Shown here piece after piece: positions 20,126 to 31,043 of a DNA stretch of 38,567 nt. Location of the stretch: the NCBI GenBank assembly GCA_024639225.1, contig JAHEIS010000007.1:1-38567 (forward strand), written 5' to 3'. This DNA is from Actinomycetes bacterium. Its GTDB lineage: Bacteria > Actinomycetota > Thermoleophilia > Miltoncostaeales > Miltoncostaeaceae. Positions within the stretch are counted from its first letter, which is position 1, and the number at the start of each line of letters is the position of its first letter. The position numbers and the translations under genes are program-made. The notes under the pieces were generated by a model, which worked only from the letters and a program-made list of their open reading frames with translations, searched no databases and was not told the origin of the DNA.

Positions 20126-20530
20126 ATGCGTCACCGCCGTAAAGGACCCAAGCTCAACCGGTCGAGCTCTCATCGCAAGTCGATGGGAGCGAATCTGGCG
20201 GTGGCGCTGCTCACTCACGGGCGCATCCAGACGACAGCCCCCAAGGCAAAGCTGGCGCGCAGCGTCGCCGAGAAGGCGATCACGCTGGCCAAGCGCGGTG
20301 ATCTCCACGCCCGGCGCCAGGCGATCACCCTGCTGCGCAACAAGGAGGTCACGTACCGCCTGTTCGAGCAGGTCGGCCCCGCGTATGAGGGCATCGAGGG
20401 CGGATACACCCGCACGCTCAAGCTCGGCCCGCGCCAGGGCGACAACGCGCCGATGGTGCTCCTGGAGCTGACCGCCGCCGCGGCGGTGCCCGCCACCCCC
20501 GACGACGACGAGGAGTCCGACGACTCCTGA
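20126..20530 (+). CDS. rplQ: 50S ribosomal protein L17 with acidic tail
   Basis: MRHRRKGPKLNRSSSHRKSMGANLAVALLTHGRIQTTAPKAKLARSVAEKAITLAKRGDLHARRQA. Confidence 0.98.
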   Translation: MRHRRKGPKLNRSSSHRKSMGANLAVALLTHGRIQTTAPKAKLARSVAEKAITLAKRGDLHARRQAITLLRNKEVTYRLFEQVGPAYEGIEGGYTRTLKLGPRQGDNAPMVLLELTAAAAVPATPDDDEESDDS

Positions 20531-20542
20531 TCGTCGGGCGCG

Positions 20543-21292
20543 ATGCCGGTCTTCCGGATCGACCTGGAATATGACGGGGCCGCGTTCGCCGGCTGGGCGA
20601 TCCAGCCCGGCGCCCGCACCGTGGAGGGCGAGCTGAGGCGTGCCCTGACGGCTGTGCTCCGCGGTCCCTATTCGCTCGCGGTGGCGGGGCGGACCGACGC
20701 CGGCGTCCACGCGACCGGCCAGGTCGTCTCACTGTCGGGCGAAGCTCCCGTCGATCCGCATCGCCTCCGCAGCGCGCTTCGCGGACTGCTGCCGCGCGAC
20801 ATCGACGCCTATGCGGTCTCGGCCGCCACAGACGGATTTGACGCTCGCCACGACGCGCTCACGCGGCGCTACGAGTACCGGGTGCTGGCGGGCCGGAGCA
20901 GCGCGCTGCGTCGGGGCCGGGTGCTTGAGTACTACCGTGACCTTGAAGAGAGTGTCCTCGACACCTGCGCCCACGAGGTGCAGGGCAGGCATGACTTCCG
21001 CGCCTTCACGCCCACGCGGAGCCGCCACACGCGCTTCACGCGCACGATCGTCGGGGCGGCGTGGGAGCGGCGCGGCGACGAGCGTGTTCTGGTCATCGAG
21101 GCGAACTCCTTTCTGCACCACATGGTCCGCGTGATGGTTGGGACCATGCTCGAGACGGCGTCGGGGCTGAGGTCGGTTGCCGGTTTTCGTGAGCTGCTCG
21201 CCTCGGCCGATCGCCGCGACGCCGGACCGACGGCCCCGGCCCACCCGCTCACCCTGGTCGCAGTGACGTATCCCGCCGAGGTGGCGTCCTGA
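20543..21292 (+). CDS. truA: tRNA pseudouridine(38-40) synthase TruA
   Basis: FRIDLEYDGAAFAGWAIQPGARTVEGELRRAL...AGRTDAGVHATGQVVSL...FHAR-like FDARHDALTRRYEYRV...NSFLHHMVRVMVGTMLE. Confidence 0.95.
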   Translation: MPVFRIDLEYDGAAFAGWAIQPGARTVEGELRRALTAVLRGPYSLAVAGRTDAGVHATGQVVSLSGEAPVDPHRLRSALRGLLPRDIDAYAVSAATDGFDARHDALTRRYEYRVLAGRSSALRRGRVLEYYRDLEESVLDTCAHEVQGRHDFRAFTPTRSRHTRFTRTIVGAAWERRGDERVLVIEANSFLHHMVRVMVGTMLETASGLRSVAGFRELLASADRRDAGPTAPAHPLTLVAVTYPAEVAS

Positions 21293-21840
21293 ACGCTCTG
21301 CTCGGCATCCCTGAGCTCTGGCTCGGTCGGGGCCTTGCCGTCCTGCTCATCGTCGTCGCGGCGGCCATTCTGGCGCGCTTGGCCGGGATCATTGCTCGGC
21401 GTGTCATCGCCCGCGTGCTCGGCGGGCCGGGCGACGACGGTGACGCGGGGCGCCAGCGGCGCCGCGAAGGCCTCGGTCGGATCGCCGGGTGGCTCGCCGC
21501 CGGCCTGGTGTGGTCCATCGCCGTCGGCGCCGTTTTTCTCGCCCTGGGGGTCGATCTGCTCGCCTTCGTCGCCGGTGTCGGCTTCCTCGGCGTGGCCATC
21601 GTCACTGCGGCCCAGAACCCCCTCAAGGACATGGTCGCCGGCATCATGATCGTCGCCGATGACCACATCGCCCCGGGCGACCGCGTCCGCATCGATGACC
21701 TCGAGGGAACCGTGGAGCGCATCGATCTCCGCGCCACCCATCTCCGGGCAGAGGACGGCACGCCGTGGTTCGTGTTCAACTCGTCAATCGACCGTATCGC
21801 GGTGCTGAAGCGACGCGAGGGCCCTGCCCCGCCGGACTGA
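21289..21840 (+). CDS. Small MscS-family (mechanosensitive channel-like) membrane protein; apparent CTG start
   Basis: GVGFLGVAIVTAAQNPLKDMVAGIMIVADDHIAPGDRVRIDDLEGTVERIDLRATHLRAEDGTPWFVFNSSI; ORF track starts at TTG 21379, inside the first hydrophobic segment; CTG 21289 overlaps the truA TGA with SD GAGGTGG. Confidence 0.78.
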   Translation: MNALLGIPELWLGRGLAVLLIVVAAAILARLAGIIARRVIARVLGGPGDDGDAGRQRRREGLGRIAGWLAAGLVWSIAVGAVFLALGVDLLAFVAGVGFLGVAIVTAAQNPLKDMVAGIMIVADDHIAPGDRVRIDDLEGTVERIDLRATHLRAEDGTPWFVFNSSIDRIAVLKRREGPAPPD

Positions 21841-21848
21841 GGGCCGGC

Positions 21849-22484
21849 CTACCGGCGGGGTGCCGGAGGCGTGAAAGCGCCCTGTGCGTCCTCGACGCGT
21901 GACCGGGCCGCACAGCCGGCGATGTGGTCATTGACCAGGCCCATCGCCTGCATGAAGGCATAGCAGGTCGTCGGACCGACGAACCTCCAGCCACGCCGCT
22001 TGAGCTCCGTGCTCAGTGCCCGCGAGGACGGGGTCTCGGTCATCGTCGCCAGGGCGGCGAGGGTCATTCGCTTCGGGCGCTCGTGGGCGGGAGGCGCGAA
22101 GCTCCAGAAGAAGGCCGCGAGGCTGCCGTACTCCGCAGTGATCTCCGGCACCCGGCGGGCGTTGGATATCGTCGCCTCGATCTTGCCCCGGTGACGGACG
22201 ATGCCCGCGTCGCCCAGCAGGCGCTCGACCGACCGTGATGTGAAGCGGGCGACACGCTCGGGATCGAAGTCACGGAACGCCCGGCGGAAGTTCTCCCGCT
22301 TCTGCAGGATGGTGAGCCAGCTCAGCCCGGACTGGAAGCCCTCGAGGCAGATCTTCTCGAACAGGCGCCGGTCGTCGGCGACCGGCATACCCCACTCATC
22401 GTCGTGATACCTCTGGTAGGCGGCATTCTCGCCGGCCCACCAGCAGCCGAGGGATCTGTCGTCGCGTTCCACGAGGCCGCTCAC
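21849..22484 (-). CDS. tag: DNA-3-methyladenine glycosylase I
   Basis: RCWW-like GCWWAGENAAYQRYHDDEWGMPVADDRRLFEKICLEGFQSGLSWLTILQKRENFRRAF...FVGPTTCYAFMQAMGLVNDH. Confidence 0.93.
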   Translation of the reverse strand: MSGLVERDDRSLGCWWAGENAAYQRYHDDEWGMPVADDRRLFEKICLEGFQSGLSWLTILQKRENFRRAFRDFDPERVARFTSRSVERLLGDAGIVRHRGKIEATISNARRVPEITAEYGSLAAFFWSFAPPAHERPKRMTLAALATMTETPSSRALSTELKRRGWRFVGPTTCYAFMQAMGLVNDHIAGCAARSRVEDAQGAFTPPAPRR

Positions 22485-22533
22485 GCCCTGAGACTACGCC
22501 CGCGGGGGCGAGAGATAGGCTGCCCCGCGGCGC

Positions 22534-23333
22534 GTGAACATCCTCCTGACAAACGACGACGGCATCGACTCGCCCGGACTGCTCGCCCAGTACGGCGCGT
22601 TGCGCCGGTTCGGTGACGTGAGCGTCGTCGCCCCCGACCGCAACCAGAGCGGGGTCGGGCGCGCGATCAGCATCGGCGCCGACCTCTGCGCCGACGAGCG
22701 CGAGCTGCCCGACGGTGAAATCGGATACGCGATCTCGGGGACCCCCGTGGACTGCGTACGCATGGCTCACCTCGGCCTCGTCCCCGGGCCGATCGACGCG
22801 GTTGTCGCCGGGATCAATCTGGGCCAGAACCTCGGCGAGGACGTCACGTACTCCGGAACGGTCGGCGCCGCACTCGAGGGGGTGCTTCTGGGGCTTCCGG
22901 CCGTCGGTGTCTCCCAACGGATCGGCGGCCTCTGGCATCCCGACATGACGGGGGCGACCGACTTCGCGCCCGTCGCGCGCTTCACGGCCGGCCTGCTGGA
23001 CGATTTGCTGGCCGTTGGCTTTCCGGAGGGCCTCGCCCTCAACATCAACGCCCCCCAGACAGCGCCCGGGCATCCCTCGGGCGCCCGGCTCACCCACCTG
23101 ACCCGCTGCGTCTACCGGGACCAGCTCGAGCAGGTCGCCGTCGACGAGCGAGGTCGGCACTATCGGATCTACGGTCGCGCCCCTCTCTATGTGGGAGGCG
23201 AGGGCACCGACTCGGACACGGTCACCGACGGCGAGATCTCCGTGACCCCGATCGGCCTCAACCTCGACCCCCCGACCGAGGCGCTGCCGCCGCGGCTGGC
23301 TGCGGCGGTCGACGGCCGGGCCCCGGAGGCGGC

Positions 23334-23337
<4 letters not shown>
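22534..23337 (+). CDS. surE: 5'/3'-nucleotidase SurE
   Basis: MNILLTNDDGIDSPGLLAQYGAL...VVAPDRNQSGVGRAIS...YAISGTPVDCVRMA...VVAGINLGQNLGEDVTYSGTVGAALEG. Confidence 0.95.
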
Positions 23338-26023
<2,686 letters not shown>

Positions 26024-26187
26024 TCCGCACCGAGCGCGATATTCCGCGCGCGTCGTTGATTCTCCCCGTATTCACCGCGGCATCTGCCGACGATGGAGGA
26101 TGCCGGGCGACCGACCGCGTGCGAGTCTGACGCCCGAGGAGGCACGGGTGCCCGGCCGTCTCCGGTGGCCGCATCGCGTGAGCAGAG

Positions 26188-26775
26188 GTGAAGGATCATC
26201 GCTCCCCGTTTGAGCTGCTCGGCCGCGTCCCCGGCCTGAAGCGTCACTCTCTCGCCGTCGCGGAGTCCGCGTTCGATCTCGGCGTTGCCGACGGTTGGAG
26301 TCCGGGCGACTGCGCCCGACTCTATTCCGCCGGCCTGCTGCACGATGTGGGCCTGCCGATCGTCGTCGAGCCGGACGTCGTCGCGCGGGCGGGCCCCCTC
26401 CGGAGCGTCGAGAAGGACGCGATCCGCGATCACGGGGCAGCCGGGGCCCTGTGGGCCGGCAGCCTCCTCGACGAGGAGCAGGCGTCGTGGGTCGCCGCTC
26501 ACCATGAGCGATGGGATGGCCGGGGGTACCCTGCCGGTCTCGGCGGGGAGGAAATCCCCCGCGGTGCGCGGCTCATCGCCGTCGCCGAGGCCTGGGACAC
26601 GATGGTGCGCGGCCGGCCGTACCCGCGGCGCCTCGCACCGGTCGCGGCGTCTCGCGAGCTGCTCCGCGGTTCCGGCACCCAGTTCTGCCCGGAATGCGTC
26701 GCGCTCGCGCTGGAGGTACTCGGTCCCGGCGCGCAGACCGGTGACGAGCCCCATCCGCGCCTGATGGCCGGCTGA
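26188..26775 (+). CDS. HD-GYP-like domain protein
   Basis: AGLLHDVGLP...DHGAAGALWAG...AAHHERWDGRGYPAGLGGEEIPRGARLIAVAEAWDTMVRGRPY. Confidence 0.85.
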   Translation: MKDHRSPFELLGRVPGLKRHSLAVAESAFDLGVADGWSPGDCARLYSAGLLHDVGLPIVVEPDVVARAGPLRSVEKDAIRDHGAAGALWAGSLLDEEQASWVAAHHERWDGRGYPAGLGGEEIPRGARLIAVAEAWDTMVRGRPYPRRLAPVAASRELLRGSGTQFCPECVALALEVLGPGAQTGDEPHPRLMAG

Positions 26776-26787
26776 GGCCACCGGGGG

Positions 26788-28059
26788 CTAGCGGTCGGCC
26801 GCTCCGGCGGCGAGCAGCGCGATGATCCGGTTCTGCGTCGCCTGCGCCCCGCTGATGTCGGTGTCGTTCATCATCAGGGCGAAGGCGTAGCGATCGCCCC
26901 GCCGGGAGACGACGCGTCCGGCCAGGGTGCTGACGCCGTTGATGTAACCGGTCTTCGCCCGCACGCGCTTGCGCGCCGAGCCCCGGAATCTCCTCACGAG
27001 CGTTCCCTCGCCGCCGCGAGGGAGCGACGAGATCAGTGCGCGACCCCATGTACGGTCGCGGTCGGCGGTGGCGATCAGCCGGGCCAGGCTCGCCGCCGAC
27101 ACCCGGTTCTGGCGCGAGAGGCCCGATCCGTCGACGATCCGATCGCCCGCCGCGAGAATGCCGAGCGATCGCAGGCGCGACGAGATGGCCCGTGCGCCGC
27201 CGGCGCTCGTACCGCGCCCGCCAGAGTGGGCCCCGACGCCTTTGAGGAGGGTCTCGGCGATGTGGTTGTCACTGCTGCGGTTCATTGTGCCGGCGATGAT
27301 TCGCAGGCGGGGAGACAGCGCCGTCGCCAGGAGTCGACCCTTCTTCGGCGTACGGCCCGTCCGGACGTCACCGCGGTGGCCGACGCCGACGCCCTTCATG
27401 GCCGCGCGGAGACGCTGGCCGCTCGCGCGCGGCGGATCGGGGCTGTAGGCGGCCTGCCCGTTGCCCGCGTGGGCCTGATTGGTGGGCAAACCGGTCAGGG
27501 GCGGCGAGTAGAGGGTGTAGTACGGCAGCCAACCACGGCCGGTGCGGCGTGCGTCGAAGATCGACTCGTCGGCGACGATGGGTCCGTTGACCTGACGGAT
27601 TCCCCGCTTCTTCAGGGGGCGGGCGAGACGGGCGAGCAGGGTTGCTCGCCCGTCGAGCTCGGCCCGGGCGTAGGCGCCGGTCGCCAGCACGGGGTCGCCG
27701 CCACCCTGCATGTAGATCGGACCCTTCAGCGTCCTGCCCCGGAGGCGGGCACCGGCGCTCGTGTAGAGCCGGGTCGGGAAGCGGAAGTCCGGTCCGAGTG
27801 TCGTGAGCGCCCCGGCGGACGTGATGAGCTTCTGTGTGGAGGCCGGGATGAACGGCTCACGGGGCCTGTGCGAGGCGACCACGACCCCCCCGCCGGGATC
27901 GAGGCGGACGATCATGGCGCCGGTTCCGGGGTGCTGGGCGGTCCAGGCGCGGAGGGTGGCCTCGACCGTGCCCGCCGCCGAGGCTGACGGGGCCAGAGCC
28001 GAAGCCGCCACGGCCGTCAGAACGGCCGTGGCACAGGTCAGACGGGTTGGGATTGACAC
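26788..28059 (-). CDS. dacB: D-alanyl-D-alanine carboxypeptidase/endopeptidase (PBP4/DacB family), secreted
   Basis: Signal peptide; SxxK (ASTQKLITSAGAL), SxN (SSDNHIAETLLKG), KTG (AKTGYINGVSTLAG). Confidence 0.92.
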   Translation of the reverse strand: MSIPTRLTCATAVLTAVAASALAPSASAAGTVEATLRAWTAQHPGTGAMIVRLDPGGGVVVASHRPREPFIPASTQKLITSAGALTTLGPDFRFPTRLYTSAGARLRGRTLKGPIYMQGGGDPVLATGAYARAELDGRATLLARLARPLKKRGIRQVNGPIVADESIFDARRTGRGWLPYYTLYSPPLTGLPTNQAHAGNGQAAYSPDPPRASGQRLRAAMKGVGVGHRGDVRTGRTPKKGRLLATALSPRLRIIAGTMNRSSDNHIAETLLKGVGAHSGGRGTSAGGARAISSRLRSLGILAAGDRIVDGSGLSRQNRVSAASLARLIATADRDRTWGRALISSLPRGGEGTLVRRFRGSARKRVRAKTGYINGVSTLAGRVVSRRGDRYAFALMMNDTDISGAQATQNRIIALLAAGAADR

Positions 28060-28155
28060 GACCCGTGAATTCTCCCCCGAGCCGCGCGGTCCTGCCGGGA
28101 ATCCCGTTCCGTCATGCGGCGACGGATACGGGCTTCCGCGGGTGAGCTGCCGACG

Positions 28156-28377
28156 CTAGGCGAAGAGGCGCCGGAGAACCGGTTCCGTCGTCTCCGGCAG
28201 GGGGTAGTCGCTCTCCCGGAGCGAGGCGATCAGCAGGTTCTTGTCGATCCGGCCGTTGTAGATCGGCACGGATTCCTGGTTGCACAGACGGATGACGTCC
28301 CGGTCGCTCACACCGAGCATGTTGGAGATTTCGGCAGGGGTCAGGTGGTTGGACAACTCACGACCTCCATATGTCAT
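28156..28377 (-). CDS. Small (73 aa) excisionase/MerR-like helix-turn-helix protein
   Basis: LTPAEISNMLGVSDRDVIRLCNQESVPIYNGRIDKNLLIASLRESD resembles single-domain HTH regulators. Confidence 0.65.
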   Translation of the reverse strand: MTYGGRELSNHLTPAEISNMLGVSDRDVIRLCNQESVPIYNGRIDKNLLIASLRESDYPLPETTEPVLRRLFA

Positions 28378-28573
28378 GCACAGGACCGTCCGTCGGAAGG
28401 GCGCCCCGGAGGGCTCGACGAGGACGGGAGGGAGGCATCTAGTGCCCTCTACCGCCTGTGCGTTCTCTCATGGGGGGCAAACTAGCACCGGGAGCGGCGA
28501 ACGCGATGGTCCCTGAGGCCCAAATGGACGATCTGTGGACTGGACCTACAGGCATTCCCCGCACAGTCCGGAT

Positions 28574-29386
28574 TCAGGCGGTCCGGCTGTTCCCAGCGGC
28601 GATCCGCGCGTCGGCCCGGCGGGCGATGACGACGGCCCAGACGATGCCGAAGCCCAGCACCAGCACGGCGCCACCCGCGATGGCGTCAAGGATGTAGTGG
28701 TTTGCCGTCCCGACGATCATGACGAAGACGATCACGGGGTACAGGAGCGCGGCGATTCGCAGGTGCCATCCGCGCAGCAGCAGCAGCCCGGCGACGCCGA
28801 TCATCAGCGCGTAGCCGAAGTGCATCGACGGCACGGCGGCGTAGGGATTGAAGAGGCCGGAGAACACGCCGCCCTGGAGGTCGATGTTGCTGACGCTCGA
28901 CAGCGTCCCGATGAGCCCGTCGCCTTCGAAAAGCCGCGGCGGAGCAACGGGGAAGGCCATGTAGATGATCAGTGCGATCCCGTTCGCCACGAGGAAGGTG
29001 TTGCGGATCAACGGGTAGATGGCGCGCCGGCGCATGTAGAGCCAGACGAAGAACGCCGTCGTGACCACCCAGTGGGCCGAGATGTACAGGTAATTCATGA
29101 CCGAGGCGAGGCCGAGGTGGTCGACGGTCCATCGCTGGATCGTGCCCTCGTAGAACAGCCCGTTGGCCCGTTCGAACGCGACGATGCTGTTGGCATTGGC
29201 CTGGGCCAGCAACGGATCGCCGACGACGAAGCCCCGTGACACCTGGTAGACGGCGAGGGCGGCGAGGAAGATCAGCACCTCGCGGACGCCGGGGTATCGC
29301 CGAAAGAAGCGCCCCCAGGCCCCGACGCCGTGGGCGTCGTGTGTGTGACCGGCTGTGTCAGTTGGTCGCGTCACTGCTGGAACCAT
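28574..29386 (-). CDS. PAP2-superfamily integral membrane phosphatase/transferase
   Basis: Multiple TM segments; [18 protein letters not shown] and [16 protein letters not shown] motifs. Confidence 0.85.
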   Translation of the reverse strand: MVPAVTRPTDTAGHTHDAHGVGAWGRFFRRYPGVREVLIFLAALAVYQVSRGFVVGDPLLAQANANSIVAFERANGLFYEGTIQRWTVDHLGLASVMNYLYISAHWVVTTAFFVWLYMRRRAIYPLIRNTFLVANGIALIIYMAFPVAPPRLFEGDGLIGTLSSVSNIDLQGGVFSGLFNPYAAVPSMHFGYALMIGVAGLLLLRGWHLRIAALLYPVIVFVMIVGTANHYILDAIAGGAVLVLGFGIVWAVVIARRADARIAAGNSRTA

Positions 29387-29484
29387 CGTGACGAAGGAGT
29401 GTAATACCGGCCCGGGAGGGGCACAACAGGGTCCGCTGGCGACCGCGGCCCTCCTCGGCTAGCATCCCCACGCCGCAATGGCGG

Positions 29485-29558
29485 CGGGGTGTGGCGCAGC
29501 CTGGTAGCGCGCTCCGTTCGGGTCGGAGAGGTCCTCGGTTCAAATCCGAGCACCCCGA
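29485..29558 (+). tRNA. tRNA-Pro (anticodon CGG), CCA not encoded
   Basis: Cloverleaf CGGGGTG TGGCGCAGCCTGGTAGCGC GCTCCGTTCGGGTCGGAG AGGTC CTCGGTTCAAATCCGAG CACCCCG A; anticodon loop TTCGGGT. Confidence 0.95.
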
Positions 29559-29829
29559 TATTCAAACCCGATACACGCAGCGCTTCGCGCAGGCCTTCGA
29601 GAGGCGCGGGGCGTCTGGCGTGGGGAGGCGCTGCGGAGCCCCGCGAAAACCCGCTGCGGCAGGGAAGCAGGAGGGGTCAACGCCGAGAGGGCGAGGACCC
29701 GTCGCTCCCCCGGCAGCGGCCCGCACCGGGCTGAAGCTGGATGAGAGCGTTGTGCCAAGAAGGCACGGGCCCGTTCGATGACGCTGCCACGGCGCGCTTC
29801 GCAGCGCGCGGCCGCGCGGGACGCTCTTA

Positions 29830-30063
29830 CTAGACGGTGATGACGCCCTCGACCTCGGGCACGGTGCGCCGGAGTTCGGCCTCGATCCCCAGGGTCAGGG
29901 TCGCCGTGGAGAGCGGGCACCCTCCGCAGGAGCCCATCATCTGCAGATGGACGAAGCCCTCCTGGTCGAACTCGACCAGTTCCACATCGCCGCCGTCGGC
30001 GTGCAGAGCGGGGCGGATGTTGTCGAGGACGTCTTCGATCCTCGTGACGATCTCTGCGGACAT
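29830..30063 (-). CDS. NifU C-terminal domain (Nfu-type) Fe-S protein
   Basis: VLDNIRPALHADGGDVELVEFDQEGFVHLQMMGSCGGCPLSTATLTLGIEAELRRTVPEVEGV with CxxC. Confidence 0.93.
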   Translation of the reverse strand: MSAEIVTRIEDVLDNIRPALHADGGDVELVEFDQEGFVHLQMMGSCGGCPLSTATLTLGIEAELRRTVPEVEGVITV

Positions 30064-30184
30064 CGGTCACCTCCGGCGTGTCCTCTTCAAGTCTAGCGCC
30101 GACCCTGCCCGGACGGCGGCCGACGTTCTTCGGGCAGGCTCTATCCTGAGTATCCATGCTCCCCGCGCCCGTTACACCCGCCTG

Positions 30185-31006
30185 ATGCGCGCCGCCGTCA
30201 TCCAGATGACCTCCGGGCCGGATGTTGAGGCGAACACGCGGACCGCCGGTCGCTTCGTCAGGGATGCGGCCGCCGCGGGCGCCGAGCTGGTCGTTCTGCC
30301 CGAGAAGTGGCCGCTCATCCACAACGCCGCAGCCACCCTCGCCGCCGCCGAGTCGCTCGATGGCGCATCGGCGACGGCGGCCCGTGAGTGGGCGCGGGAG
30401 CACGGGCTCACGCTGCTGGCCGGCAGCATCATCGAGGCCGCGCCTGGCGGCCGGGTCCACAACACGAGCCTGCTGATCGACCCCTCGGGCGAGGTCGTCG
30501 CGCGCTACCGCAAGCTGCACATGTTCGACGTGGAGGTCGCGGGCACGGTCTACCGCGAGTCGGATGCCTCCGCGCCCGGCGATGAGGTGGTCTGCGCCCC
30601 CGCCGCCGGCCGCCGCCTGGGCATGACCATCTGCTACGACCTCCGCTTTCCCGAGCTGTACCGGCGGCTCGCCCTCGACGGTGCCGATCTGCTGGTCGTA
30701 CCGGCCGCCTTCACCGCCACGACCGGTCGTGCTCACTGGGAGACGCTCCTCCGGGCCCGGGCCATCGAGAACCAGGCCTTCGTCCTCGCCTCCGATCAGT
30801 GGGGCGAGCATCCCAACGGGACCCGCTCCCACGGCGGAAGCATGATCGTCGATCCCTGGGGCACCGTGCTCGCCCGCATCGACGAGGGTGAGGGCATCGC
30901 CGTCGCCGATCTGGACTTCGCCGAGATGGACGCGGTGCGGGGGCGTCTCCCCGTTCTCGGTCACCGGCGAGCCGACGTCTACGGGGACCCCGGCCCGGCG
31001 CGCTGA
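30185..31006 (+). CDS. Carbon-nitrogen hydrolase (nitrilase superfamily, Nit2/omega-amidase-like)
   Basis: MRAAVIQMTSGPDVEAN...ELVVLPEKW...YRKLHMFDVEV...GMTICYDLRFPELYRRLALDGADLLVVPAAFT (E-K-C triad). Confidence 0.92.
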   Translation: MRAAVIQMTSGPDVEANTRTAGRFVRDAAAAGAELVVLPEKWPLIHNAAATLAAAESLDGASATAAREWAREHGLTLLAGSIIEAAPGGRVHNTSLLIDPSGEVVARYRKLHMFDVEVAGTVYRESDASAPGDEVVCAPAAGRRLGMTICYDLRFPELYRRLALDGADLLVVPAAFTATTGRAHWETLLRARAIENQAFVLASDQWGEHPNGTRSHGGSMIVDPWGTVLARIDEGEGIAVADLDFAEMDAVRGRLPVLGHRRADVYGDPGPAR

Positions 31007-31043
31007 GCCCGGCCCGTGGTTCCGGGCCCTATGATCCGCCGCC

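Noticed and set aside
26024-26187. Possible riboswitch between ligA and the HD-GYP-like gene
   Set aside because: GC-rich with short self-complementary stretches, but no recognised riboswitch core
29655-29685. GGCAGGGAAGCAGG stretch resembling the SRP RNA domain IV signature (GGAAGCAG)
   Set aside because: The symmetric loop and GGAA-capped stem of SRP domain IV cannot be formed; RNase P and tmRNA core motifs are also absent
29491-29781. 96-aa ORF (and 29489-29734) spanning tRNA-Pro and the downstream gap
   Set aside because: Begins inside the tRNA and has no coding signature
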